Below, one piece after another: positions 53,800-62,760 of a stretch of DNA of 64,000 nucleotides (position 1 is the first letter of the stretch; each line of letters begins with the position of its first letter). The stretch spans positions 147,033-211,032 of the forward strand of contig NZ_BMKW01000002.1 of NCBI RefSeq assembly GCF_014644535.1. The letters run 5' to 3'. This DNA comes from Neoroseomonas lacus (GTDB taxonomy: Bacteria > Pseudomonadota > Alphaproteobacteria > Acetobacterales > Acetobacteraceae). The position numbers and the translations under genes were made by a program. The notes beneath the pieces were generated by a model. The model had not been told where the DNA came from and ran no database searches. It saw only the letters and a program-made list of their open reading frames with translations.

Positions 53800-55653
53800 G
53801 TGGAATGGAGCTTCCTGCTGGTCCAGGCCCTGTCGGGCCTGGCCAGCGCTTCATCGCTGTTCGTCATCGCCTCGGGGCTGACGATCGTCTTCGGCGTGAC
53901 GCGCATCGTCAATTTCGCGCATGGCTCCTTCTACATGCTGGGCGCCTATCTCGCGGTCACCATCGTGCCGTGGCTGCTCGAGTTCGACCGCTCGCCGACA
54001 CTGTTCTTCGTCGGCGTGCTGGCCTCGGCGCTGGTGGTGGGGCTGCTCGGCGTGGCGATGGAGATGCTGCTGTTGCGGCGCATCTATCGCGTGCCGGAAC
54101 TGTTCCAGCTGCTGGCGACCTTCGGCGTCGTGCTGATCGTGCAGGATCTGGTGCAACTGGCCTGGGGGCCGATGGATATTCCCGGGCCGCGCGCGCCGGG
54201 GCTGCGCCATGGCGTGACCATCCTCGACCAGCGTTTCCCGGCCTATGAGCTGTTCCTGATTGTCGTCGGCCCCGCGGTGCTGGCGCTGCTGTGGCTGCTG
54301 ATGCACCGTACGCGCTTCGGCGTGCTGATCCGCGCCGCAACGCAGGACCGCGAGATGGTCGGCGCGCTCGGCGTCAACCAGGCGATGCTGTTCACCGGCA
54401 CGCTGTTCCTCGGCGCGGCGCTGGCGGGCCTGGGCGGCGCGCTGCAGATCCCGCGCATCTCGGCCAATGCACATATGGATCTGTCGGTCATCACCGAGGC
54501 CTTCGTCGTCACCGTCATTGGCGGCATGGGCTCGGTGCCGGGAGCCTTCATCGCGGCGCTGCTGATCGGGCTGTTGCAGGCCTTCGGCGTGCTGATCTTC
54601 CCGAAGATCACGCTGGTGCTGGTGTTCCTGCTGATGGCGGCAGTTCTCGTGGTGAAGCCCTGGGGGTTGCTCGGAAGACCGGAAGCGGCGGCCGGACGGG
54701 CGGTGCTGCCGGAAGGCATTCTCGACCCCGGGCGGATGGATTGGGCCGGCAAGGTGCTTGCCGTCGTCGCGCTGGCCGTGATGCTCGCCTTGCCGCTGAT
54801 CGACGCCTATGCGGTGAAGGTCGGCACGGAGGTCCTGATCTTCGCGCTCGCCGCGGTCTCGCTGAATTTCCTGGTGGGCAATGGCGGCATCGTCTCCTTC
54901 GGCCATGCGGCATATTTCGGGCTCGGCGCCTATGGCGCGGGGCTGCTGGTGGTGAAGGCCGGGCTGCCGATGGAACCGGCGCTGATCGCCGCACCCATCG
55001 CCGGCGGGCTCGCCGCCGCGTTGTTCGGCTTTTTCGTTGTGCGGCTGTCGGGGATTTATCTCGCGATGCTGACGATGGCCTTCGCGCAGATCGCCTATGC
55101 CGTTGTGTTCCAATGGGTAGAGGTGACCGGCGGCGACAACGGGCTGGTCGGCGTCTGGCCATCGCATTGGGCGGCGTCGCGCGAGGTCTATCACTACCTG
55201 ACCGCTGTGCTGACGCTCGCCGCCATCGTCTTCCTGCGCCGCGTCATCCACGCGCCCTTCGGCGCGACGTTGCGCGCGGCACGGGATTCGGCGCAGCGCG
55301 CGGATGCGATCGGCATCGATGTGCGCATGCATCGCTGGCTCGGCTTCACCCTGGCGGGTGCGGCGGCGGGGCTGGCCGGTGGCCTTTACGCGTTTTCCAA
55401 GGGCTCGATCGACCCGACGCTGCTCGGCATTCCAATGAGCGTCGATTTCCTGTCGATGATCCTGCTCGGCGGCATCCAGTCGGTGCTCGGGCCGGTCGCC
55501 GGCGCGGCGGCGTTCCACTCGCTGAAGGACTTCTTCCTCCCGCTGACGGACCACTGGCGGCTGCTGCTCGGCCTGTCGATCATCGCCATGGTGCTGGTGT
55601 TCCCGCGTGGACTCGCGGGTGCCTTCGCCTCACTGCGGCGGCGGCCGGCATGA
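53800..55653 (+). CDS. Fused LivH-LivM ABC permease
   Basis: A 617-aa permease that joins the two usually separate Liv permeases. Residues 1-290 are LivH-like (VFGVTRIVNFAHGSFYMLGAY, GVNQAMLFTGTLFLGAALAGLGG, ITEAFVVTVIGGMGSVPGAF); residues 325-610 are LivM-like (AVSLNFLVGNGGIVSFGHAAYFGLGAYGAG, ARDSAQRADAIGIDVRMHRWLGF, SMILLGGIQSVLGPVAGAAAF). GTG start directly after the binding protein, 6 nt after its stop. It forms the membrane channel with LivG and LivF. Confidence 0.93.
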   Translation: MEWSFLLVQALSGLASASSLFVIASGLTIVFGVTRIVNFAHGSFYMLGAYLAVTIVPWLLEFDRSPTLFFVGVLASALVVGLLGVAMEMLLLRRIYRVPELFQLLATFGVVLIVQDLVQLAWGPMDIPGPRAPGLRHGVTILDQRFPAYELFLIVVGPAVLALLWLLMHRTRFGVLIRAATQDREMVGALGVNQAMLFTGTLFLGAALAGLGGALQIPRISANAHMDLSVITEAFVVTVIGGMGSVPGAFIAALLIGLLQAFGVLIFPKITLVLVFLLMAAVLVVKPWGLLGRPEAAAGRAVLPEGILDPGRMDWAGKVLAVVALAVMLALPLIDAYAVKVGTEVLIFALAAVSLNFLVGNGGIVSFGHAAYFGLGAYGAGLLVVKAGLPMEPALIAAPIAGGLAAALFGFFVVRLSGIYLAMLTMAFAQIAYAVVFQWVEVTGGDNGLVGVWPSHWAASREVYHYLTAVLTLAAIVFLRRVIHAPFGATLRAARDSAQRADAIGIDVRMHRWLGFTLAGAAAGLAGGLYAFSKGSIDPTLLGIPMSVDFLSMILLGGIQSVLGPVAGAAAFHSLKDFFLPLTDHWRLLLGLSIIAMVLVFPRGLAGAFASLRRRPA

Positions 55654-56432
55654 CGCTGCTCGCGGTCGAGGGGCTGACCAAGCGCTTCGGCGGCGTGCTC
55701 GCCGCCAAGAGCGTGAGTTTCGCGCTGGATGAAGGCGAGATGCTCGCCATCATCGGGCCGAACGGCGCGGGCAAATCGACCACCTTCAACATGGTGGGCG
55801 GGCAGCTTCGTCCGGATGGTGGTTCCGTGATGCTGGCGGGGAAGGATGTGACCGGCCTGCCCTCGCGCGCGCTCTGCCGCATGGGCGTCGGACGCACCTT
55901 CCAGGTGGCGCAGACCTTCCTGTCCTTCTCCGTGCTCGGCAATGTGCAGATGGCGCTGCTGGCGCATCACGGCCAGACGCGGCAATTGCTGAGTGACGCC
56001 GCGGTGATGCATCGGGACGCGGCGCTGGCGTTGCTCGACCGTGTCGGCATGGCGGCGCAGGCGGGGCGGCCGATCGGCGAACTTGCCTATGGCGATGTAA
56101 AGCGGGTGGAACTCGCCATCGCACTCGCCGCCGCACCGCGCCTGCTGCTGATGGACGAGCCGACCGCCGGCATGGCGCCCTCCGAACGCACCGCGCTGAT
56201 GGCACTGGTCGCCGGCATCGCGCGCGCCGAGCGCATCGGCGTGCTGTTCACCGAGCACGACATGGACGCCGTCTTCGCCCATGCCGACCGCATCCTCGTT
56301 TTGGTGCGCGGCGAGATCATCGCGCGCGGATCGCCCGAGGAGGTGCGCGCCGACCCGGAAGTGCAGCGCGTCTATCTTGGCCATTCCGGTACGCGCGCCG
56401 CCGGCCGGGCGCGGAGGCCCGTCCATGGTTGA
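55650..56432 (+). CDS. livG: Liv-type ABC transporter ATPase (LivG)
   Basis: A 260-aa ATPase with Walker A GPNGAGKST near 37-45, the LivG-type signature LAYGDVKRVELAIAL, Walker B LLLMDEPTAGMAP and the H-loop in FTEHDMDAVFAHADRIL. It lacks the LSGGQ sequence, as LivG proteins usually do. ATG overlaps the permease stop. Confidence 0.93.
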   Translation: MTLLAVEGLTKRFGGVLAAKSVSFALDEGEMLAIIGPNGAGKSTTFNMVGGQLRPDGGSVMLAGKDVTGLPSRALCRMGVGRTFQVAQTFLSFSVLGNVQMALLAHHGQTRQLLSDAAVMHRDAALALLDRVGMAAQAGRPIGELAYGDVKRVELAIALAAAPRLLLMDEPTAGMAPSERTALMALVAGIARAERIGVLFTEHDMDAVFAHADRILVLVRGEIIARGSPEEVRADPEVQRVYLGHSGTRAAGRARRPVHG

Positions 56433-57138
56433 CACGGTGCTTGATGTCACCGGCCTGCGCGCCGGCTATGGCCCGGCAGAGGTGCTGTTCGGCGTTGACC
56501 TGACGCTCGCGCGTGGCGAGGTTGCCGCGTTGATGGGCCGCAATGGCGCTGGCAAATCCACCACGCTCAAGGCGATCATGGGGCTGCTCACGCCGCGCGC
56601 CGGCACGGTGCGCTTCGCCGGGCAGGAGATCGCAGGGATGGCGCCGTATCGCATCGCGCGGCTCGGCCTAGGCTATGTGCCGGAGGAGCGGCGCATCTTC
56701 ACCGATTTGACGGTGATGGAGAACTTGGCGGTCGGGCGCCGCGCCGCGCCGCCGGGGCGCGAGGCGTGGACGCCGGAACGGCTGTTTGCGTTCTTCCCCA
56801 ACCTCGCCGAGATGCGCCACCGTCGCGCCGGCGCGATGTCGGGCGGCGAGCAGCAGATGTTGACCATCGCGCGCACGCTGATGGGCAACCCCGAGGCCGT
56901 GCTGCTCGATGAACCCTCGGAAGGCCTAGCGCCGGTCATCGTCGAGCAGATGGCGGACGCCGTGCTGCGCATGAAGGATGAAGGCCTCGCCGTGCTGGTC
57001 TCCGAACAGAATCTCGACTTCGCCGCCGCCGTCGCCGATCGCGCGCTGATCCTGGAAAAGGGCACCGTGCGCTGGCAGGGCGATATCGCAACGCTCGAGG
57101 CGGATGAGGACATCCGCCGCGCCTACCTGACGGTGTGA
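56425..57138 (+). CDS. livF: Liv-type ABC transporter ATPase (LivF)
   Basis: A 237-aa ATPase with Walker A GRNGAGKST near 37-45, the LivF-type GYVPEERRIFTDLTVMENL, signature MSGGEQQMLTIARTL, Walker B VLLDEPSEGLAP and VSEQNLDFA. GGAGG lies 7 nt before the ATG inside the livG end. It completes the importer. Confidence 0.94.
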   Translation: MVDTVLDVTGLRAGYGPAEVLFGVDLTLARGEVAALMGRNGAGKSTTLKAIMGLLTPRAGTVRFAGQEIAGMAPYRIARLGLGYVPEERRIFTDLTVMENLAVGRRAAPPGREAWTPERLFAFFPNLAEMRHRRAGAMSGGEQQMLTIARTLMGNPEAVLLDEPSEGLAPVIVEQMADAVLRMKDEGLAVLVSEQNLDFAAAVADRALILEKGTVRWQGDIATLEADEDIRRAYLTV

Positions 57139-57143
57139 CGCGC

Positions 57144-59162
57144 ATGGCCCGACGGATCGCCGGCATCGATGTGGGCGGCACCTTCACCGATTTGGTGATG
57201 CAGGACGCCGATGGCTCCATCCGCATCGCCAAGGTGCCGACCACCAGCGCCAACCAGGCCGGCGGCGTGCTCGCCGCGATCGAAGCCGCCGGCACCACGC
57301 CCGCCGCGCTCGATCTCATCGTGCATGGCACCACGGCGACGACGAATGCGGTGCTGGAACGCAAGCTGGCGAAGGTCGGGCTGATCACCACGGCGGGGTT
57401 TCGCGACGTGCTGGAACTTGGCCGCCGCACGCGGCCGCGCGCCTATGGCATGACCGGGTCCTTCGAACCGCTGATCCCGCGCGAATGGCGGCGCGAAGTC
57501 GCGGAGCGGATGGATGCGCGCGGCGGCGTCGTCACGGCGCTGGACGAGGCCGCGGTGGAACGCGAGGTGCGCGCTTTGCTCGCCGAGGGCTGCGAGGCAT
57601 TGGTCATCCATTTCCTGCATGCCTACGCCAATCCCGAGCATGAAATCCGCGCCGGCGAGATTGCCCGCGCGATCTGGCCGAACAGCTACGTTACGCTCGG
57701 CCATGCGCTGCTCTCCGAATTCCGCGAATACGAACGCGGCACCACGGCGAGCGTAAATGCGGCGGTGCAGCCGGTGCTCGATCGCTACATCCGGCATCTG
57801 CAGGACAGGCTCGCGGAAGCCGGCCATGCGCGCGACCTGCTGGTGATGAACGGCAATGGCGGCACCGTGCCGGCCCGCGCCGTGGCGGCGGAAGCGGCGA
57901 AGACGGTGATGTCCGGCCCGGCATCCGGCGTGATGGCCGCCGCAGCGACGCTCACGCAATCGGGCGTACGCAATGCTATCACCTGCGACATGGGCGGCAC
58001 CTCGACCGATGTCGCGCTCATCGCCGGCGGCGTGCCGGAAGTCTCCGCCGAACTGTCCATCGCCTACGGCCTGCCCATCCATCTGCCGATGGTCGATGTG
58101 CGCACGGTCGGTGCGGGCGGCGGATCGACCGCCTGGATCGATCGCGGCGGCATGCTGCGCGTCGGGCCGGAGAGTGCGGGCTCCACGCCAGGGCCGATTT
58201 GCTACGGGCGCGGCGGCGTGCGGCCGACCGTCACCGACGCGAACCTACTGCTTGGCCGGCTCGACCCCGATGCGCTGCTGGCGACCGGGCGGCGTGTCTC
58301 GGTTGATGAAGTGCGCCAGGCCTTCAGGCGCGAGATCGGCGACCCGCTCGGCATGACGCCCGAACAGGCGGCCGAAGCCGTGATCCGTTTGGCGAATGTG
58401 TTGATGGCGGGTGCGATCCGCATGGTGTCGCTGTCGCGCGGGCATGACCCGCGGGACTTCGCGCTGTTCGCCTTCGGCGGCGCCGGCCCACTGCATGCCG
58501 TCGCACTGGCGCGCGAGATCGGCATCCCGGAGGTCATCGTCCCCTTCCGCCCCGGGCTCACCAATGCGCTGGGCTGTCTCGTCGCGGATCTGCGGCAGGA
58601 TGTGGTGAACACGCTGAACCGTGGGCTCGACGATATCGGGGAGGCGGAGATCGCCGCCGTGCTCGCCGCGCAATCCGCGCGTGGCCTTGCGGGCGTCGAG
58701 GCCGGCGGCGCGGAGGTGGAGCGCATTGAAACCCGCCACGTCGCCGAGATGCAGTTCCGTGGCCAGACGCATCTCATCCGCGTGCCGCTCGCTTCCGCCA
58801 CACCGTCCCGCGCCGAGGTGCAGACCGCCTTCGAGACCGCGTATTTCGCACGCTTTCAAGTCGCGTTGCCGGAAATCCGCGCCGTGCTGGTGAACCTGAC
58901 GACGAGCGTAGTCGGTCGTCGCCACGCCTTCGATCTGCGCGCGTTGGCCGCCGGTCCGGCAGGCGAGGCGCGATTGGGCACACGGCGCTTGTATGCCGAT
59001 GGCGTCTGGCACGATGCTTCGGTGTGGCGACGCGAGGCGCTGGCTGAAGGCGCAGGCATCGCCGGGCCGGCCGTACTGCAACAGGCGGATGCAACGATCA
59101 TCCTGGAACCGGGGTGCGAGGCTGCGGTGGATTCACTCGGCAATCTGAGGGTGCGGGTGTGA
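57144..59162 (+). CDS. hyuA: Hydantoinase/oxoprolinase A-type subunit (HyuA)
   Basis: A 672-aa ATP-dependent cyclic-amide hydrolase subunit of the HyuA/HpuA/OplAH-N family. ASKHA ATPase motifs are GIDVGGTFTDLVMQ at the start, VMSGPASGVMAAAATL near 255, and CDMGGTSTDVALIAGG near 279. ARGIRPRAYGM-type and HGTTATTNAVLERKLAKVGLITTAGFRDVLELGRR sequences are typical. The GTG at 57135, which overlaps the livF stop, is an alternative start adding 3 residues. It pairs with HyuB to open lactam rings (hydantoin, oxoproline, caprolactam) using ATP. Confidence 0.93.
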   Translation: MARRIAGIDVGGTFTDLVMQDADGSIRIAKVPTTSANQAGGVLAAIEAAGTTPAALDLIVHGTTATTNAVLERKLAKVGLITTAGFRDVLELGRRTRPRAYGMTGSFEPLIPREWRREVAERMDARGGVVTALDEAAVEREVRALLAEGCEALVIHFLHAYANPEHEIRAGEIARAIWPNSYVTLGHALLSEFREYERGTTASVNAAVQPVLDRYIRHLQDRLAEAGHARDLLVMNGNGGTVPARAVAAEAAKTVMSGPASGVMAAAATLTQSGVRNAITCDMGGTSTDVALIAGGVPEVSAELSIAYGLPIHLPMVDVRTVGAGGGSTAWIDRGGMLRVGPESAGSTPGPICYGRGGVRPTVTDANLLLGRLDPDALLATGRRVSVDEVRQAFRREIGDPLGMTPEQAAEAVIRLANVLMAGAIRMVSLSRGHDPRDFALFAFGGAGPLHAVALAREIGIPEVIVPFRPGLTNALGCLVADLRQDVVNTLNRGLDDIGEAEIAAVLAAQSARGLAGVEAGGAEVERIETRHVAEMQFRGQTHLIRVPLASATPSRAEVQTAFETAYFARFQVALPEIRAVLVNLTTSVVGRRHAFDLRALAAGPAGEARLGTRRLYADGVWHDASVWRREALAEGAGIAGPAVLQQADATIILEPGCEAAVDSLGNLRVRV

Positions 59163-59174
59163 TGGAGAAAGAAA

Positions 59175-59216
59175 GTCGGGGGAGGAGCACCTCCCCCGAA
59201 TCCCCCTCCGCTTTCT
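59175..59216. repeat. 39-bp element, inverted copy in hyuA-hyuB spacer
   Basis: Reverse-orientation relative of the element at 59258-59296: starts GTCGGGGGAGGAG, hairpin with CTCCCCC, ends CCCCCTCCGCTTTCT. With the direct copy it can form a large imperfect stem. Confidence 0.6.
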
Positions 59217-59257
59217 ATCGGTTGGGAACTGACAGCGGGGGACGGCGCCAAACAGAT

Positions 59258-59296
59258 AGAAAAAGGAGGGGGTTCGGGGGAGTTCTCTCCCCCGAC
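59258..59296. repeat. 39-bp element, direct copy before hyuB
   Basis: AGAAAAAGGAGGGGG, TTC, GGGGGAGTTCTCTCCCCC, GAC. 36/39 identical to 61058-61096 and exactly 1800 bp away from it. The copy contributes the AAAGGAGGG stretch and the hairpin GGGGGAG-TT-CTCTCCCCC. Confidence 0.85.
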
Positions 59297-59307
59297 CTTC
59301 CTGCCTG

Positions 59308-61116
59308 ATGGACCCCCTCACCCTCTCCGTCATCTCGGCCGGCCTCACCCAAGTCTGCAACGAGATGGACCTGGCGTTTTCGCGCTCGGCCTTCTCGCCC
59401 GTGATCGCCGAGGCCGATGACCGTTCCGATGGCATCTACGCCGCCGAGGATGGCGCGCTGATCGCCCAGGGCGAGGGTGGCCTGCCGGTCTTCGTCGGGG
59501 CCATGCAGCATTCTGCCGGGCACATCATCCGGCTGATCAACGAGGGCGCGGTGGCGGCGCCGGAACCGGGCGACATCTACATCGTCAACGACCCCTATCT
59601 CGGCGGCACGCATCTGATGGATGTGCGCTTCGCCAGGCCGTTTTTCGTCGAAGGCGCGTTGTTCTGCTGGCTGCAGAATACTGGGCATTGGCCGGATACC
59701 GGTGGCATGGTGCCGGGCGGGTTCAGCGCGCATGCGACGGAGGTCGAGCAGGAAGGCCTGCGCCTGCCGCCGGTGAAGCTGTTCAAGCGCGGGGTGATGG
59801 ATCGCGAGATCCTGTCGATCATCCAATCCAATATCCGCGTCCCCGACCAGCGCATCGGGGACATCAAGGCGCAGGCCGCCGCCTTGCTGGTGGGCGAGAA
59901 GCGTCTGGCGGAGATCGTCGCACGCTATGGCGCGGAGACGCTGCGCGACGCCATCGCGCTGATCCGCGAACGCGCCGCCGAACGCATGCGCGCGGAGATC
60001 CGCCGCATGCCGGAAGCGACCTGGCACGCCGAAGCCTTCGTCGATTCCGATGGCGTGGTGAACGAACCGCTGCGCATCGCGCTCGCGGTCACGCGCGCCG
60101 GCGATACGCTGACCTTTGATTTCAGCGGGTCCTCGAAGCCCTGCGCGGGGCCAATGAATTCGGTCTGGGCAACGACCTATTCGGCAGTGTGCCTGGGCGT
60201 GAAGCACATCTTTCCCGATGTGCCGATCAATGCGGGAACCTTCGAACCGCTCGACATCATCCGGCCGGAGGGGACCTTCCTCGATGCGCGGTATCCGCGA
60301 CCGGTGTCGGGCTGCGCGGCGGAGGTCAGCCAGCGCATCGCGGAAGCGGTGTTCCTGTGCCTGGTGCAGGCGCTGCCGGACGAAGTCACCGCCGCGCCGG
60401 CCGGCACGTCGGGCAACTTCGCCTTGGGTGGGAGCGATCCGGCGCGGGGCACCTCCTATGTGATGTATCAGATCACCGGCGGCGGCTATGGCGGCAATGC
60501 GCGGGAGGATGGGTTGTCGAATGGCTGCTCGACCATCGGCATCAGCAAGACGGCGCCGGTCGAAGTGATGGAGCAGTACTACCCAATTCTGTTCACGCGG
60601 TTTGCGTTGCGTGAGGGATCTGGCGGCGCGGGGGCGCATCGCGGCGGCTTTGGCGTACACTACGAAGTCGAGCTGCTGCGCGGCGAGGCGCGGGCGTCGT
60701 TCGTGATGGACCATGGCCGGTTCGGGCCGCCGGGGGTGCTGGGCGGTGGCGATGGCGCACCGAATGAGGTGCGCATCCACCGCGACGGGACCACGACGGT
60801 GCCGCTGCATCTGTCGAAGGACCAGGGCATCGCGCTCGCGCCAGGCGATCGGGTGGAAGTAATGACGCCCGGCGGCGGCGGCTATGGCGATCCCTTGACG
60901 CGTGACCCGGCGCTGGTCGCGCGCGATGTGCGCCGTGGCTACTACACCGCGGCTGAGGCGGCCGCCTTGTGGCGCGTCGTTCTGACCGGCGCCGGCGACG
61001 TCGACGACGCCGCCACCACCCTTCGCAGAGGCGTGGCCACCGGCCGCGCCGATAGCCAGAAAAAGGAGGGGGACCGGGGGAGTTCTCTCCCCCGGCCGCC
61101 GGAGGCCGCCGCATGA
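59308..61116 (+). CDS. hyuB: Hydantoinase/oxoprolinase B-type subunit (HyuB)
   Basis: A 602-aa HyuB/HpuB-family protein. It shows NEMDLAFSRSAFSPVIAEADDRSDGIYA, GDIYIVNDPYLGGTHLMDV, FDFSGSSKPCAGPMNSVWATT, PGSPGNF-like TSGNFALGG, and near the end MTPGGGGYGDP. It partners HyuA. The last 25 or so codons (GRADSQKKEGDRGSSLPRPP) are encoded largely by the repeat element 61058-61096, which also supplies the upstream part of the next ribosome site, so the tail is probably not part of the conserved enzyme. The gene is bracketed by two copies of that repeat. Confidence 0.93.
   Translation: MDPLTLSVISAGLTQVCNEMDLAFSRSAFSPVIAEADDRSDGIYAAEDGALIAQGEGGLPVFVGAMQHSAGHIIRLINEGAVAAPEPGDIYIVNDPYLGGTHLMDVRFARPFFVEGALFCWLQNTGHWPDTGGMVPGGFSAHATEVEQEGLRLPPVKLFKRGVMDREILSIIQSNIRVPDQRIGDIKAQAAALLVGEKRLAEIVARYGAETLRDAIALIRERAAERMRAEIRRMPEATWHAEAFVDSDGVVNEPLRIALAVTRAGDTLTFDFSGSSKPCAGPMNSVWATTYSAVCLGVKHIFPDVPINAGTFEPLDIIRPEGTFLDARYPRPVSGCAAEVSQRIAEAVFLCLVQALPDEVTAAPAGTSGNFALGGSDPARGTSYVMYQITGGGYGGNAREDGLSNGCSTIGISKTAPVEVMEQYYPILFTRFALREGSGGAGAHRGGFGVHYEVELLRGEARASFVMDHGRFGPPGVLGGGDGAPNEVRIHRDGTTTVPLHLSKDQGIALAPGDRVEVMTPGGGGYGDPLTRDPALVARDVRRGYYTAAEAAALWRVVLTGAGDVDDAATTLRRGVATGRADSQKKEGDRGSSLPRPPEAAA
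61058..61096. repeat. 39-bp element, copy inside the hyuB 3' end
   Basis: 36/39 match to 59258-59296. Translated in frame as part of the HyuB C-terminus. The next gene's GGAGG follows 4 bp after it. Confidence 0.85.
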
Positions 61117-62597
61117 CATCCCGCGCCGCCCGCAGCGATAAATTCGGCGTCGCCGAGGGCGATGGCATCATCCGCTGCGATGCCTGCCCTGTCCTGTGCC
61201 GCATCCGCCCGGGCCGCGCCGGCGCCTGCTCACGCTACGCCAACCAGGACGGCGTGCTGGTGCGCACCGACCCGGCGCTGACACTGGCGCGGGCGATCGA
61301 GGGCAACCGTCCCGTCGTCGCCTTCGCTGGTGCCGACTGGGACGGCGAGATGCTCGACCCGTCGCGCGCCTTCGTCACCGGAGTCGGCGCCGGCACGACC
61401 TATCCCGACTACAAGCCAGCACCCTTCATCGTCGGCAGCACGCATGAAGGTGTGGACACCGTCACCGTCGTGACGGAGGGGATGTTCAGCTACTGCGGCG
61501 TGAAGGTGAAGATCGACACGGACCGCCACCTCGGCCCGGAGGCCGCGCCGGTGCGGGTGAATGGCGAGCAGGTCGGCCATGTGACGACGGCCGAGTACGG
61601 CTCGCAGATGCTCTCGATCGGCGGCGTGCGGCATCTGACCGGCGGGTCGAAGAAGGAGGGTGTGGTCACCTGCGACACGCTGCTGAAGCTGTGCGGTGCC
61701 GAGCCTGTCGAGATGAGCATCGATGGTGGCCACGGCGTCGTCGTGCAGGCAGGCGCCGCGCCGATCGTCGACGGCGTGCCGGAGCGCCGCATGCGCGTGG
61801 GCTGCGGCAGCGCGACGGTCGGCATCTTCGCGCAGCAATGGCTCGGGCATGTCGATGAAGTCATCGTGGTCGACGACCACATCACCGGCGTGCTGAGCGA
61901 ACACCAGGCCGGCAAGGTACTGAACATGCGCCCGGCCGGCATCCGCGTGCGCGGCCGGCGCTCCACGCCGGGGCGGTATTTCCAGGTGGCGCAGCCGGGG
62001 ATGGGTTGGGGCGGGACGGACATCACCGACCCGCTCGCCATCATCGAGCGCATCGATCCCAAGACCGCCTGGCCCGGTCTGCGACTGTTGCTGACCAGCA
62101 CCACCGGCGAGGATGCGCTGTATTGCGTGCTCGACGACACGCTGACGCCCGTGGCGGCTGAGATGCCCGCGCCGGTGCGCGTCGTCGTCGACCGCATCGG
62201 CGAGAATTGCGAGCCCTCGCTGTGTTCGGTGGTGTTCGTGGCCGGTGCCGGTGGGTCACTGCGCGCGGGCGTGACGGGCAATCCCGTGCTGCTGACGCAA
62301 TCCGTCGCGCGGGGGGAAACGCGCGTCACCATGGGCGGCGCACCGGTCTATCTGTGGCCGGGCGGCGGCATCACCGTCATGTCCGATGTGCTGCGCATGC
62401 CGAAACTGTCCTTCGGCCATGTGCCGACGCCGGCGATCGTCGCACCCATCGAATTCACCTTGCCGCGGGTGCTGTATGAACAACTTGGCGGGCATATGGA
62501 GGAGATCGTGCCGGTGGAGGAGGTGATGCGGGGGCTCGGGGCGGATCTGCGCGTCGAGACCTGGCATCCGGAGAATCCTTGGCCCTTCGGGCGGTGA
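61113..62597 (+). CDS. 6-hydroxynicotinate reductase-like iron-sulfur protein
   Basis: A 494-aa protein resembling the 6-hydroxynicotinate reductase (Hnr) of Eubacterium-type nicotinate fermentation and its proteobacterial relatives. The N-terminus RCDACPVLCRIRPGRAGAC (C22, C25, C29, C39) fits a four-cysteine cluster site. Long conserved runs are VTGVGAGTTYPDYKPAPFIV, YCGVKVKIDTDRHLG, RRMRVGCGSATVGIFAQQW, VDDHITGVLSEHQAG, and NPVLLTQSVARGETRVTMGGAPVYLWPGGGITVM. ATG overlaps the hyuB stop, with GGAGG 7 nt upstream. It would reduce a ring (4-electron substrate or other unsaturated lactam) with reduced ferredoxin. The real substrate here is unknown. Confidence 0.8.
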   Translation: MTSRAARSDKFGVAEGDGIIRCDACPVLCRIRPGRAGACSRYANQDGVLVRTDPALTLARAIEGNRPVVAFAGADWDGEMLDPSRAFVTGVGAGTTYPDYKPAPFIVGSTHEGVDTVTVVTEGMFSYCGVKVKIDTDRHLGPEAAPVRVNGEQVGHVTTAEYGSQMLSIGGVRHLTGGSKKEGVVTCDTLLKLCGAEPVEMSIDGGHGVVVQAGAAPIVDGVPERRMRVGCGSATVGIFAQQWLGHVDEVIVVDDHITGVLSEHQAGKVLNMRPAGIRVRGRRSTPGRYFQVAQPGMGWGGTDITDPLAIIERIDPKTAWPGLRLLLTSTTGEDALYCVLDDTLTPVAAEMPAPVRVVVDRIGENCEPSLCSVVFVAGAGGSLRAGVTGNPVLLTQSVARGETRVTMGGAPVYLWPGGGITVMSDVLRMPKLSFGHVPTPAIVAPIEFTLPRVLYEQLGGHMEEIVPVEEVMRGLGADLRVETWHPENPWPFGR

Positions 62598-62760
62598 CCG
62601 GGACGGGCGTCGCCGCTCTGCGGACCGCAGCCCACGCCACCCAACCATTGAGGGTGCACGGCGGGCGCCGGGCGCCACACCGGGTTGCGCGGGATGGCGA
62701 AGACCGGATGTCCCCCTCCAGAAATTCGTTGGCAGGTCGCGCAGCGGGCACCGGCCCTGC

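Noticed and set aside
53851..55554. 567-codon open frame antisense to the Liv permease
   Set aside because: Low-complexity His/Arg/Gln sequence from antisense of a membrane protein.
59215..61119. 634-codon open frame antisense to hyuB
   Set aside because: Shadow frame; His/Arg-rich, no family motif, and hyuB is certain.
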